Part shown: in pieces, positions 48,915 to 61,312 of the stretch
Position numbering within the stretch: position 1 is the first letter of the stretch
Layout: every line of letters begins with the position of its first letter
Source of the DNA: Calcarisporiella thermophila CBS 279.70
Lineage: Eukaryota > Calcarisporiellomycota
DNA: 64,000 nucleotides
Reading direction: 5' to 3'
Assembly: GCF_041956535.1 (NCBI RefSeq)
Contig: NW_027192195.1
Location: 941,762 to 1,005,761, forward strand
The notes under the pieces: generated by a model
What the model was told of the DNA's origin: nothing
Seen by the model: the letters and a program-made list of their open reading frames with translations, nothing else
Databases searched by the model: none
Translations under genes and position numbers: made by a program

Positions 48915-51267
48915 TCACCTATGGGTTCCTGCTCGAAGTCGGCGGATGTACTGACTAATCTTTTTGCAGTATGGGGTCTGACTTAGAGTCGGAAGAAATG
49001 GCTCGATAGTTCCAATCAACTATTAATGAAATTCAAACGGTTATCCATCTTTTGGCACAAGATGCATTGGGGTGGGGGTGAAGGGCCTACTTTTTCACGA
49101 AGTGCCTTGTCGGCAAACTTCAGAGCGGTGAGTACAACATAGTTTCCGTACGGATCACACAACATACATTCGAGTTGAGAGCGATTGAAGAGCTCGCTGA
49201 TGAGCCTGCGACGTGACTCATCGCTTGCGCGCTCAATACACTAACATCTCCTTTGAATTAAAAATCAAATGAACCACTCACATTGGAATGAATCGACCAC
49301 ATACCTTCTCAATCGCGTTCGAACTAAACTTTTGCATCCCGAACCGACACACTTTGCCGAAAAATTGCCGTATAAGCATCTCCGAGTATTGCGGGTAGTT
49401 GAGTTCAACAATATATTGGATAAGAAAGTTGCCGTTCTTATCCTGGATCAGCGCGTGTGCGTGAATGATGGCCTCCATGAAGAGTTGCGCCTAAAAATGT
49501 CGAAATGGGGTTAAGTGGTGGGGACATCACTAGTGCAAGGAATAAAAATTTTATTGCAGTCTACCTTTTGCTCCGAAGAAGCATAGCGAATGCAGTGCTG
49601 GAACACAATGCAGCCGTCGCGGTTCGTGGCCAACTCGATGCATCTCTGACAAAGGATATCGTATACAAACTGTTTATCTGGGGGCGCTCTTGATTCGACC
49701 CACTGCCGAATTACATGGTTGCCCTGTGGGTGCTGGGTATTAACAATGAGATCAATATTAGGCAGACAATTCTTAGAATCTCTATATACTTTAATCAGCT
49801 GAGCGGTATGATTGCTGATGGCTTTACTAAGGATTTGTATCTATAAGGTAAAGTAGTGTCAATCGGGGTATGCTCCTAGACTCAGAAAAAAATATATAAT
49901 TAAAAGTACATGTTGAGGTATTGATATCTGCTTGATCAGCTTGATCAGGGCCTTGCTTCCGTTCCTGTTGGTCGCAACATCAAGTATCTCACCCGCGACT
50001 GACTCCAGCAATACTGTCCGTTGCTCGTCGTTGGCTAGTGTGAAGAGTTTCTCGCACTCAACTGAACCCAATTCGTCTGCAGCGGTACATGTATAAATTC
50101 GTAAATTTAGTTTAGATATTTAGAGTTGTAGAACTTGCCCGTAATCTTTTTAGAGAACTGTTGTCCCATCTCATTGCACCCCGTCTCAATATTAACGGAG
50201 TCATCTTGAAGTTTCGGTAAATAATCCTCTCCTTTCCCGCCAAAGGAGCTGAAAACCTCTACTCGTTCGTGCGAAACGAACCAATTTTCTAGCACAAGAG
50301 TCAGCCTATGAAGGAAGTGATTTTAAACATTGAGCCTTGATGGTCATCCTTTACCTTCTTCACTAGACCGCTTCTCCTGTTGGTGTTGGATGGATCCCTT
50401 CGCAAAACCAGCCATACTACCCTTTATGTTTGGCAGATCGGCTTCTGTTCCGACAACGTAGCCAGCACCTTTTTCAATATTGCCTCGTAGGAATCTCCCC
50501 TCGTTGCTGATCGACTCATCTCTTTGCCCATGAACTTGGAAAAACGGCAGGCTGCAAATGGGTCTCCGGTGTCCTGTGCCCATGACCGGGCTGGACAGCA
50601 TGCTTTGCTGACCTTGGTCACCAGAATATATTTGTGGAACGGCTCCTACTACTCCTCTATTGGAGTTGCTTATCTCCATATCCGCAAAAACCTCGCTCAA
50701 TTCGCGGTTAGTTTGTGCCGGATACATCATTTGCTCTCTGGAATTTTGCAGCGAAAAATCACCAGAGGGAAGTAGACTGGGCGGCAATATTAATGGCGGA
50801 GCAATCACTGGCATCCTCATCGATATTCTTCCGGGACTGGTCGCGCCCGCAGCTGTTCTGGCCAGGAAATTTTCGTGCATCACCACTTGGGGTGGGACGG
50901 CATTGGCGACGCCTGTTCCCAGATTCGTTGAGATTGGCTGGCTCACTTGTATTGAATTAGGAGGGTAATATGATTCCCTAAAGAAAGTGGTGTCATATGG
51001 CTCGTTGCCACTTAAGTAGTAACGGCTTTTGTCTTCGCTTAGAGCGGTAGGCCCCCAATCCGTGCCGGTGGAATATTGGTGGGCAAGATTAGCCTCATTT
51101 AGACCAGGTAAAGCGGAGGAGCAATGGGTAGACGCGCTGTTAAAGACGTGCTGGTTGAACTCGACGCGCCGAGTTTCTTTCTGTGTGGTGCGCACAAAAC
51201 AGTTGTCACATGTATCGTGCTGGGCATTCGGCATACAGGCGCGCAACTTGTTGGGCTCTGGATGCAT
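48915..51267 (-). CDS. Pumilio/PUF RNA-binding protein
   Basis: Seven exons (51267-50355, 50288-50139, 50076-49910, 49840-49565, 49490-49305, 49240-49091, 48959-48915) give 628 residues. PUF proteins bind UGUR-type motifs in 3' UTRs and repress or localise mRNAs. Residues 1-300 are disordered, Pro/Ser/Asn-rich. The repeats begin near residue 355: EILDVATNRNGSKALIKLI, NPQGNHVIRQWV-like QHPQGNHVIRQWVE, ELATNRDGCIVFQHCI, LIQDKNGNFLIQYIV, FGMQKFSSNAIEKCI and CDPYGNYVVLTAL, each with the N/S-x-x-Q/K-type recognition helix. The last exon (ISQYIRRLRAGTHR) closes the domain. Intron 2 has a GC donor (GGCAAGT at 50139-50133). The start is the first ATG of the exon in frame. Confidence 0.88.
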
Positions 51268-51860
51268 TTTCTTAGGGTTGGAGCAATGATTTTTTGAGTA
51301 GAATATATGCGCGGTTACAAGAGAATTAGAACAGGAGAACAACAGTGGATGAGAGGGAGGAAGAGAAAAAGAGGGCAAGAAAAATGGAGGGCAACAAGCG
51401 GAATGTGAGCACTTTTAGCACGATTCCAACTTTCATTGAATCTTTGCTGAAGTGGGCAGAAAGATAAAGAAACCTGCCTGGAGGGGTAAGCCCCACAGGT
51501 CGTATAGTGGTACGGAGCAGCTTTTTTTTTTCGGAAAACTTGTCAACGTCGTTAACGGCTCCCCCTCAGTAAATCGCCTCTGAAATCGAACTCCCCTGTG
51601 GCGTAGCCATTTGTGGCCTGTCAAAAGTGTCAAATATTATCTGGCTAGGAAAATCACACCTTTTATTTCATGGAGCCTTCACTGCTCGGAAAAGGGAAAA
51701 AATAAAGGAATAATAAAAAGGCCACAAAGTGCTTAAGCTTATAACTAGACCTAAACAAACATAGGGAATTCAAACAAAATATGACAATATATTCCCTAAT
51801 GATCACCTAATCTGCGCGTCGAAAAATATAGTGAAAGAGTATTTCTCGCCCATCGATTGT
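51268..51860. other. Intergenic
   Basis: 5' flank of the PUF gene and 3' flank of chitin deacetylase. No supported gene. Confidence 0.5.
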
Positions 51861-53134
51861 CTACAGAAGTAACGAGCCAACCACCCCGGCAAGTAGCCCC
51901 ATTGCTACTCCTGCACGGGAGCCTGCTTCACCCGTCTTATTCCCTTTCAATTCTAGATAGGGGGCGTTGTCGCCGATGCACTGAGGAACCGTCATCATTT
52001 TGAGTTGGTTCTGCTGAGCAAGGGGCAGAATATGGTTGATCGCAAGGTCTACGGCTTGGCTGTAGAGATCGTGTTCCAGGACAATGAAGCCGGTGTTCAT
52101 TTGCTGGATTTTAGGAAGCCATTGCTTGAAGTTGTTGAGTGCTTGATCGGGTGTGATCTGATTGCTTGCAATTTGCCAGTCCTATAAAAAAAAGAAATCT
52201 TTAGTATAATTAAACTGCATTGCAGCAGGATGGGCTAATTCCGACCTGAGTATCGAAACCCTGGGTCCAGATCACCGTCTTGTATCCTAACTGTTTTACG
52301 ATTGCGCGCACCCGATCATCGTAGTCTCCGTATGGTGGGCGGAAATAGATGGGAGTCACTCCTATTGCGTCTTTGATCGCCTTCTCGGTCCACTTGATCT
52401 CGGCGACAATCTCCTCGTTGGAGAGGGAGGTCATGGAGCTGTGCGACCAGGTGTGAACGCTATGAAGTGAAGAGATTAGTTGGGGTGTGGAGGGGTGAGC
52501 TTGAATGCTAAGTATGAGATAGTTACGCGATATGATGTCCGTCGGCATATTCTCGTCTTAGGAGGTCTGGGTTTTGGATAACACGCGATCCCACTACAAA
52601 CATGGTTGCTTTGATATTGTTTTGCTTCATATAGTCGAGCAGAGGAACGGAATTTTGCGAAGGGCCGTCATCATACCTAGCGAATGAAGCATATTGAGCA
52701 ACTCACATGGAGTCTTTTAGTAACAATGCATATACTCACGTTAGTCCCCACTGCATTTTCTGGGGACACGTCTCAACATCCTCCGGCCGTGTGCACTTTT
52801 GACACGTCCACCAGCATGCATTTGGATCTATGGTCGAGGTAGCACATTCTCCCTTGTTGGATCGTGGCAAATTGGGAACTTTAGAAAAATCGACCAGCTT
52901 GAGCCACTGCTGAACCTCTGGCGAATTCACGGGGGGAACTTGGTCAGGAGGGGGGTAGTTTGCGGTTCCTCCTGCCGGTGCATTGGGGGTTTGTGGAGTG
53001 GCGGTACTGCCAGCAGCAGGGCCACTGGTCGTTGCTAATTGCGCTAGGGCAGGCACATTTTCATATGCATTGACACTGCCGGCGAGGAATGCGAATGTTA
53101 AGAGGGCAATGATTTTTGACATTGGATGGTGCAT
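51861..53134 (-). CDS. Chitin deacetylase, GPI-anchored
   Basis: Exons 53134-52740, 52676-52527, 52459-52246 and 52181-51861 give 359 residues (355 from the second ATG at 53122). A signal peptide (MSKIIALLTFAFLAGSVNA) is followed by a Pro/Thr-rich segment and a small cysteine cluster (CWWTCQKC). The CE4 NodB domain has motif 1 as YDDGPS, where the first Asp of DD is the base and the second binds metal; motif 2 HTWSHSSM with the two metal His; motif 3 RPPYGDYDD; and VLEHD near the end. The hydrophobic C-terminus (GVAMGLLAGVVGSLLL) fits a GPI signal. It converts chitin to chitosan at the wall. Motifs are intact and the length fits the fungal family. Confidence 0.94.
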
Positions 53135-53759
53135 GGGGTTGTCTGATATTTTTAGAGACGAGAAAATAAAAATAAACACCTTCAAGAGTATAAAGTTCAA
53201 ATAGCCATAAAAGAAGAAGTTAGGGAATGGGTCAAGGAACCAGATAGAATGGGAAAAATGATCCTAAAAATATGTATTAGAGTCTGGGACCCAGTTCTAA
53301 TTTTCAAATTACGAGCGTAGATCCGAAACAAATTTACGTCAGGTATGGATTCAATATATTTCGTTCTCGTCAAGGACTAATCGGGTTTTGTCCTAATAAC
53401 CTTCATTTCAAACAGAGTTAAGTAGAGGAGCACGTCAACCTCACCAAACTTGCCCTCAACTTTGGAGGAGGAGGGGGTCAGTGTATAGAACACCTCGCAC
53501 AACAGAATCTAAAATAGAGAGAAATTCTTTTTACTATCAACAATTCACTATGCTTAGCGAATATACCTTTCACTCAATAAAAAAGGAAAAGAAATTAAAA
53601 TGAGAAATGCCAGCTTGTGGGCCGTTTGCGCCAAATAACTATGACTCAAATAGAAGAGCTTAATGGAAGGGGATTGACAAAGGGGGAACATAAAGAGACT
53701 CGAAAATGAATAGAAGTCAAGCACAACATTTACTCTTTCATCGGATGTGTGTGGAAATT
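53135..53759. other. Intergenic, 625 bases
   Basis: 5' flank of chitin deacetylase and 3' flank of the RBM39-like gene; no supported gene. Confidence 0.5.
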
Positions 53760-55905
53760 TCAAAGACCGAATCTCGCATTATATATGGGCGGGGGAACAA
53801 AGTCGGCAGCGATCTGTTTGCCGCCAAACCAACGCCCATTAAAGACATTTAGGGCCTTCTGTGCAGATGTAGCGGTGTCGTATTTAATAAACACTTGCCC
53901 CTACATTATCAAAGAAGATAATGAGCTCAAGCACTTCACCAAAAAAAAACCAGAAAAGATAATTACCATTGCGTCCTGCTCTATATGAACATGCAATACC
54001 ACACCATAATTGCCTGCTTCTGATCTAACTTCATCCTCTAGATCTTTCACCCAGTTAGGATCAGTTTCCCTACCAGAGAAGAAAGAGAAGTTAGTAACAA
54101 GCATACAACACCTCGAGAAGACTACTCACTCTTCTGGGTTATACATGTTTTTCATCACAATACATTGAGTAGGCCCAATGGGAACGACAGCAGGAGAGGC
54201 TGGTTTTGCAATGGGGGGAGGAACGGGCGACAGGGGCTTCTGCTGAGCTGGCACTCCAAAGTCTTCCCCCCGATTGGCCGCCAGTTTTTGCATCAGAGCA
54301 ACTCGTGATTGCGCTGTCAAGTTGAAGCCTCTTCCTTCGCGATCATCATCAAGATTTGCTTCGACATTGCTGCCAGCATCAGTTGATTTTTCAGATACAA
54401 GCCCAATTCGCAACTAAGAAAGACAATCAGTTACTCAAGTGCTTAGTGTGGTGGGTATCAAAGGTGAAGAGACATACCTGCATTCCTCCTATTTCGAATC
54501 CATTCATTGCTTCCATAGCTTGTGCAGCATGTTTGTTATCTTTGTACCTATTCAGACAAAATAAACATAATTAGAGGAGAGGCAGCAAGGTGAAAGATCA
54601 AGGAATGATACGAACTGCACAAAAGCGTATCCCTTGGATTGGCCAGTGATCGGATCTTTATGCAGATTGACAAAATCTAGCTCGCCAAAAGGCTCAAAAA
54701 GCTCACGTAAGTCATTTTCAGAAAGGCTATAATGAATCGAGCCAACGAAAAGCCTTTGTGGGATACCACCTGAACCATTCTTGGCGCTAAATATACAAAA
54801 GAAAGTTAGAGATGGATCGGTTTGATCGGAAGCAGCTCCACTTACTAGTAGGCTGGGTTATGCATCATTGCTTGACGATTCTTCTCGGCTTCCGGAAGTT
54901 GAATAATGATGGGCACTCCCAGTAGCTTTTGACCATTCATTTGAAGTGCTTTAGCAACAGAGGATTCTTCAGAAAATTCAACATACCCGACGCTAAAATC
55001 ACGAGAGGAAGGGGAGGAGAATAATAAGAAACCGTTAGTAAAAAGGTAAACACCAGTACAGTGTAGGTAGCATTTACCCCTTAGATCTACGCGAGTGTCT
55101 ATCATGGATGATTTGGGCATCGCGAACCTTGCCTACACTTTCAAAGAAATCAATAAGTTCATGCTCCTTTAGCCGTGCGGCCAATTGCATCACAAGGATT
55201 GTGCGTCTTTCACGTTCCTCTGGTGGAGGTGAAGGAGTGCGAGTCTTATTGCGAGACCTGTATCATAACCAAAAGTTATCCCTCATTAATATACCAAAAG
55301 AAAACCCCGGGTGGCTACCGGTTGATAACTGCTCACCTTCTATTTCTTTCCTCTCGAGGGGGACTACGACTTCTTTCCCGTTCTCTCACTCTATCTGATT
55401 CATCACGGTGACGATGTCGCCGAGATCTGCTGCGGCTACGGCTGCGACTGCGGCTCCGACGGTATCTGTCTCGAGATGACCGGCGACGTCTATACCTATC
55501 CCTAGACCGATGACGTGAGCGAGATCTGTGTCTCGAACGAGACCTGTGAGACCTACGAGTTCTTGAACGGGAACGGGAACGGTGTCTTGAAGAGCGAGAA
55601 CGAGAAGAGTCACGATCACGTTCATCTTTTGATCTAAAAAAATAAAGATGCGACATTAATAAAAAGTCCACTATCCAATAAGCTAATTCCACAGGCTTTA
55701 CTTTTTCTCAACCGTCCCATTGTGTCCGTTTTGCTCACCCGAATGACTACTCATTTGCTCAGTAACTGGTCCAGCATCCTAAATTGGAGGTAGATTGCTA
55801 AGAATGCAGTCCAAGGGCCCATAATCAGAGAAAAATCACACATACCATCTTAGCGGACTGCTTGAAAGGGGCTTCAAGGAGAGCTTCAACGTCCATATCA
55901 GCCAT
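53760..55905 (-). CDS. RBM39: RS-domain splicing factor, RBM39/CAPER-alpha (Rsd1) type
   Basis: Ten exons (55905-55846, 55778-55702, 55633-55337, 55257-55078, 54992-54846, 54786-54616, 54547-54478, 54413-54130, 54069-53967, 53900-53760) give 509 residues. It is an SR-like protein linking U2AF/SF3b to 3' splice-site choice. Order: acidic start, RS/RD-rich domain (about 50-145, many RSRSR and RHRSRS runs), RRM1 with [12 protein letters not shown] and [12 protein letters not shown]2 with [16 protein letters not shown] and KGYAFVQ, then a Pro-rich linker and a third, UHM-type RRM near the C-terminus ([52 protein letters not shown]). The GRWFGG turn is the usual UHM R-x-F equivalent. Matches family order and length. 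Confidence 0.95.
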
Positions 55906-56137
55906 TTTATTACAAAAAAGTGGGTTCAGATGACTTCCTGCAGATAGAAATTTATTATTTTCAAGAATATAGGAGTGTATGCGATGTTTTCAACTGCTTT
56001 CTAGCAAATGATAAAATAATGGTGGGCCAAAGAGAACAAGGAAAAGAAAAGAACAAGCGGAAGAACCTATTAATTCAAACTGTTTTGATGACGCCAGCAA
56101 ATATTTAAGGTTTAAGAGATATTTCCGATAGTTTTAG

Positions 56138-56272
56138 TCAAATTAGAAACTCAGTGTCGTTTGGCTCCATTTGTCTCATAGGATCTTTGGAAAATTCATT
56201 AAAGCCGTCTTGAGAATTGCCGGCATCGTAGTTGATTTTTCTTTTTACCAAAGGACTTTCAATACTAAGCAT
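56138..56272 (-). CDS. Candidate 44-residue protein
   Basis: ATG at 56272 opens 44 codons ending TGA at 56138. Composition is hydrophilic and protein-like: IESPLVKRKINYDAG, then QDGFNEFSKDPM and QMEPNDTEF. It could be a microprotein, a last exon of an unseen gene (a possible acceptor lies at 56269-56267), or chance. Not recognised. Confidence 0.3.
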   Translation of the reverse strand: MLSIESPLVKRKINYDAGNSQDGFNEFSKDPMRQMEPNDTEFLI

Positions 56273-56284
56273 AACCACATATAA

Positions 56285-56524
56285 TTAAAAATCTGGTTGA
56301 GCTTTTGAACCTTCTGAGTAAAGCCTAGACTTCCAGTAAAGTTTTTCTGCAAGGGATCCCAGGATGAATCTTATGAGGAGAAAAGTAGCAAGAGAATGAT
56401 AAAGCCCTGCTTCAGTTACATTATCATATTGGAATATGATTGGGATTGGGTCTATTTTACTACCGATGCTTTTTCCGAATAGAAAATGCATAATAAAGAA
56501 AAAACATTTTATTATATAAATACT
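56285..56524 (-). CDS. Candidate small membrane protein
   Basis: ATG at 56524 opens 79 codons (97 from the ATG at 56578, which overlaps the end of the helicase gene). It starts MSIYIIKCFFFIMHFLFG and has a second hydrophobic stretch LATFLLIRFILGSLAEKLYW, then a hydrophilic end GSKAQPDF. The AT-rich first part could be chance; the second half looks more protein-like. Not recognised. Confidence 0.22.
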   Translation of the reverse strand, partial: SIYIIKCFFFIMHFLFGKSIGSKIDPIPIIFQYDNVTEAGLYHSLATFLLIRFILGSLAEKLYWKSRLYSEGSKAQPDF

Positions 56525-56544
56525 CATAAGTAAAAGGGCATCTC

Positions 56545-58938
56545 CTATTTTCCGGTTTTCTAGAGAATAACGAAACATATGAATGAGTTGCCACCAAGAA
56601 GATTGGGAAATTCCTTACCTGTTTTTTGGACCTATTCCCGCTAAAAGATGCGCTGAAGGTTTTCAGAGGGTCATTTTTTCTTGCCCCTTTATTCTTCTTT
56701 TGTTGTTGCACCCGTCGCTTGCGATACCGGTTCTCCGTGGCTTTGTTAAATGGCACATTCCCGCTGCTTGCCTGCTCCACCGGGCCACCGCTTTCCCCGA
56801 CTTCACCACCACTTGCCGACGCAGCCGGAACAACTCTTGGCATTAAATAAGACGGCACATTCTTCATATGAGGTTGGACACGCGCAGGATGGAGAGCACG
56901 ATCGTGGCGCAGGAATTCAAAGTCCCGCGGCTTGTCCTCGAAATGAGCCTTAAGCTTCTCGGAATTGAGGATTTCGCTCTTCAGCTCCTTGACTCGAGCT
57001 TCTTTGATGGACATGCGGGTCACTGCGCGCAAGGCATCCTCTACACGATATCGAAAGCCCTCGATTTGCTGCATATCGAATAGATATGGTTTTATGGTCG
57101 CACCTCGTTCTAGTGATTCGCCCCAAGAGTTGCGAACGCAAAGGATTAGTGGTTAGTTTATGGCGTGAGGGAACTCAAACAAAATTCACCATCCACTCAC
57201 CATTCTGCTGTTTTTCGACCCTCTTAAATACCACCTCGTCTCTGTTCTCCGCCCGCCTCACACTCTTATTGCGATCCTTTTCGGATAGATCCTTCGTTAC
57301 CACAAAGCTAAGACTCATTCCACGCTGCCCAGCGCGAGCTGTGCGCCCCACGCGATGTGTATAGCTTTTTGCAGACAGTGGAAAGTCAAAGTTAATGACT
57401 GCAGCGGCACCCTGGAAGTCGACTCCGCGAGAGACGCCGTACTCTCGATCCTGGCGTGTGCGAGCCCGTTTCTTCCGCTTGAGGGATTTAGTTTTCTCAC
57501 TCTTAGTCTCCTTCACCGCCTCATCATCTCCAGCCTCTTCTTCTTCCGACCCGCTCTCGTTCGAAGACTCTTCATCCGAGGTATCCTGCTCTCCCGACAA
57601 ATTGCTCTCATCCGTCGCAATGATATAGTCGTAGATGCCTTTATTGAATTCTTGGACGATATGATATCTAGGTTGAAGAGAAGTCGAGGACTTCAATCAC
57701 TTGTTAATGCTTGGTAGGATATCGATTGATCTTACCTGGAGTTAAGGGGTAACTCTGAGTTCAATACGCAGCTTTTGATAGAAAATTGCTCGAGGAAAAG
57801 CTTCAGTTTGTAGCATCGATCAATGTCGTTGACGAAGATGATGGATTTGCCCTTGATGAGCTTGAGCTTCAGAATCACATAGAGTAAAAGGAACTTGTCG
57901 GACTCGGAGCATCTACAGTGAATTGAAAGCAAACAGAAGGATGGTGAGTCGATGCGTGACTTCTCCTGTTGGAGGTTCTTTTTCAGCTCACTTGATGGTA
58001 TATTGAGATAAGAGGTCGATCTCATCCTTCTCCTCTTCTAGTTTAAGGATGGCTGGCTTTTTCAAAATGAGTTGTTTCAAATTTTCCACGTCCTTGGTGA
58101 GGGTGGCAGACATCAAAAAACTCTGGAATATCTTGGGAAGATGGGTCAGCATCTTGCGGACATCTTCGTCATATCCATATGAAAGCACGAGGTCAGCCTC
58201 GTCGATGACTAAGGTATCTAGAGAGTCTTTGAGGGAGATGTTCTAACCAAGAGGAACCGCCAGTCAGCACAAAATCCCAAAGGCAAGTATAAGTGATTAG
58301 GGATAAGAGCAAACCTTGGCTTCGAGATGCTGAAGAACCCTGCTTGGAGTCGATACAATAATATCTGGGAGCTCTGACAACAATTGTCTAAGGTGGATTT
58401 CAAAAAGTGAACAATGGTATTAGCGCCGTCTCTATAGGGCTGGACTTACTTTTGAATAACTAACGACACATTGCCAGCCAAATTTGCTACGGTCACAAAT
58501 TTCTCGCAGTATGCAATCAGATCCTTTATTTGATGTGTTACTTGCTCGGCCAATTCTCTGGTGGGCACGAGAATCACCGATCTTATCCGTGCGCGCTTTG
58601 GATCCGATACATCCAATGCCTGTCCCACGAGCGGAACAAAAGAATTGCAGCGAAGCGAATCGTTAATAATGGACATCGGAGTGAGTAAAAAGGAGAATAC
58701 CTACCTCTTTACTATGGAGAACTTTTTGAATAATAGGCAGGCAATATGCTGCTGTTTTACCGGAGCCAGTTCTTGCCCGTGCAAGGATGTCTTTACCACT
58801 AAGCGCTAGAGGGATGGCCTTCGCCTGCACAAGGGTTGGATGCGTGAAGTTGAGCTTCGCGAGTGCCCGAACTAGCCGAGAATCTAGATCTAGTGATGAA
58901 AAGGTTGCTGAAGAATCGAGCAGCTTCTGCTCTGCCAT
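56545..58938 (-). CDS. DBP9: DEAD-box RNA helicase Dbp9/DDX56
   Basis: Eight exons (58938-58705, 58619-58450, 58387-58315, 58242-57992, 57912-57736, 57667-57201, 57109-56619, 56559-56545) give 625 residues. Dbp9 acts in nucleolar maturation of the large ribosomal subunit. Motifs in order: Q motif region [26 protein letters not shown] (I), PTRELAEQ (Ia), [13 protein letters not shown] (Ib), [16 protein letters not shown] (II), LMSATL (III), [18 protein letters not shown] (IV), [16 protein letters not shown] (V) and [10 protein letters not shown] (VI). An acidic insert follows [14 protein letters not shown], as in Dbp9. The tail is basic, with [12 protein letters not shown]. The last exon is tiny: KTGK and stop. 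Confidence 0.95.
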
Positions 58939-59383
58939 TATGTTATGGATATAGGCTGTTTGCGTTACTTCGCTTCACAAGGATGAATTATTACTTTTGG
59001 TTATTTATGTGACTATTTTCGTGACTGGTTGTTTACATTGAAAATGGATGGCTTTGTGGAGCCGAGGGCTCCCCAGCAACTAATCGAATCGAAGTCGGCT
59101 CTCGTTTAAAACATATACATAGCTTATATTACAAATAAACAGAAGGCGTAGAGATGAATAGAGATAAATGGCGAAAAAGCTTTACAGAAGACCAGGACAT
59201 AAAAAAAATAATAATTCACGAGGGGTATAGCAACAAGAAAAACAAAAATAAGAACTGAGAACAAGTAAAACGAAGAGTGGCCAATAAAATATAGTAAGCT
59301 AATATAGATGAAATACAAAGAAAGTTAACGTGTGAATAGGAACAATAAATATAAATTCAAAAAAGGTAGAAAATAGTAGAATT
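58939..59383. other. Intergenic
   Basis: 5' flank of the helicase and 3' flank of the next gene. A-rich; no gene seen. Confidence 0.5.
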
Positions 59384-61001
59384 TCACAAACGCGTATTTT
59401 TTGAAGAGGAATAGCCTGCCAAAGACTCGAACTTCTTGGAGGCTATTGGGGTCCCCCCGGTACTCATTGAGATCCCTGAATATCGTCGCGGAGTGGTCAG
59501 CGTTGTAGTGGTCGGCTTGATAAGCTGTGGTTCGAGACTCGTGGGCGTCGAAAGCCGTTTATTCCAAGGCGTGGGTGGTTTAAGGGTGCTAGTTGAGATA
59601 GCTGGAGTACTCAGACGGTTAAGACTGGAACGTTGACTAGGTGTTAGATTGGTTGGAGATCGGAGAGCTGGAGCAGCGGGGGCAGCGGGAGAACTCATAT
59701 TTGAGGCAGGAGGCCCAGTGGGCGTCGGCGACATGGGGTTTTTACTGGTACTAGCAAGTGGCCTGGGTGTAACCATCCCGTATCGTTTAGAAGTATCCGC
59801 GGGACGTCCTATATGGGTTGCAGCTGAGTGGGATGACGATGAATAGGAAAATGGGGAAAGGGGGGTGGGAGGGGCCAGTTGAGAAATCGTAGCTGATCTG
59901 TGTAGAACAGAGGACCTTCGATTAATTGGAGTGGACGGCTGATCATGCTGCTTAAGTGGAGCTGGCGGGTTCGCACGAGCCATTGAACGAGGGGCCTGTT
60001 CAGCTTGAGATGGCTGGCGAAGAGGCAATGAGGAACTTCGCAGATTGGGCATTGAAGATCGAGGGAAAGGTGCGGGTCGAGGGGAATGGTTATTATCGAA
60101 AGTGGAATTTTTCTTAGCTGGCGTGGAGGCTGATTCCATGATGCCTTTTCCAGAAATATTAGAGCTATGCGTTGAATGGTCACCTTGGGACCCGTTGAAT
60201 CGAGCTCGTAAAGAATCAGGCAGAGCACTAGGTAACCTTTTCGTAAACTTCAACTCCTTTCGAACGGTCAATGGTTGCTTTTCCGCCGCAGATGGTTTTG
60301 CGGTCGGATATACATCCTGAGCGTTCGACTTTGGGTTAGTTTCCAAACCATCCAAAATAGGCTGTTCTTTATCGAATCTCACTTCCTTCCTAGCATTGTC
60401 TGCGAAGTGGGAGAACAATTATTATGGAATTTCGAAATAGAGACATACAATAGAAAATACCTCTTATAGGAATAAATGGCAGAAAAGTATCAGAATCGTC
60501 CCTCATTTTAATCATCTAAATTGAATGAATTCAGCGGATTAATTTCACCCCTTCCAAACAATAAAAACGGATGTTCCATTACCCTCTCAAAACTGGTCGT
60601 TGCGCTATTCCAAAACGCATCCACATCCTCTTCGGCATCCTCCAGTATTGGAGAATCACTGTCACTTGAGCCACAATCCCACTCATCTGTGTCACTTGTT
60701 AGGAGATTCGAAAGACGGCGTGTGCGCGGCGAGTATACAACCTGGGACTTGGGGGGGTTGTTTGGCGAGTGCATGTGAAGAGCTTTGAGACGATCCATCT
60801 AGTAAGCATCTTTAATCAGAAGCCATAAAGTGAAGCCATCATGAGAATAACACTAACCTTTCTTGAGAAAAACTCCTCTCCTTTATCTTCCGGCACAAGA
60901 TCGGGCAGTTCCAGTGGGATCTCAAAATCGAACATGGGACCCTGATCAATAACATCTCGCAATTCGATTTCCTCATCCTCTTCCCCATGTTGGACGAACA
61001 T
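59384..61001 (-). CDS. Ser/Pro-rich disordered protein, not recognised
   Basis: Exons 61001-60858, 60798-60583, 60515-60461 and 60399-59384 give 476 residues. The first 115 are acidic, with EEDEEIELRD, RTRRLSNLL and SDSDSPILEDAEEDVDAFW. The remaining part is basic, Ser/Thr/Pro-rich, with many S/T-P sites such as STPAKK, PTPLSP, MSPTPTGP and RLSTP, consistent with proline-directed phosphorylation. No domain or membrane segment. Intron 2 (60582-60516) removes a TAA; without it the reading would be two adjacent genes, one ending TAA at 60508 and another starting at its ATG two bases on. One gene is preferred because the donor GTAATG and acceptor ATTTAG fit. Role unknown; a cytoskeletal or cell-cycle substrate is only a guess. 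Confidence 0.6.
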
Positions 61002-61312
61002 CTTATGACAATCTGACTGGCAATATATAACAGCTGGACACAATATGAAATTTACAATTATATGGATGAATATATTATTGATGTATTTTGGGCTTTCCCC
61101 TTGTTTTCAATTCTTCGTTGAGATTCAAAAACGGTCGAGGGGATAAATTCACGCGTTGAACAGACTGCATGAAATCAAGCTCAGCCACAGGAGCACGGCT
61201 CCAGTTTACATGGAAATCATTTAGTAGTCTTTTCGGCTTAGATTGGAAACGTTTATTTTAAAGAAATAGTGCGCATGGAGTGAAAACATGAAGACACAAC
61301 CACTCTTTGCCC
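61002..61312. other. Intergenic
   Basis: 5' flank of the Ser/Pro-rich gene and 3' flank of ribosomal protein uS5; nothing seen. Confidence 0.5.

Larger units (their letters stand above)
55906..56544. other. Intergenic between helicase 3' end and RBM39-like promoter
   Basis: Contains two - strand open frames with coding-like composition, listed separately. No known domain. Confidence 0.45.
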
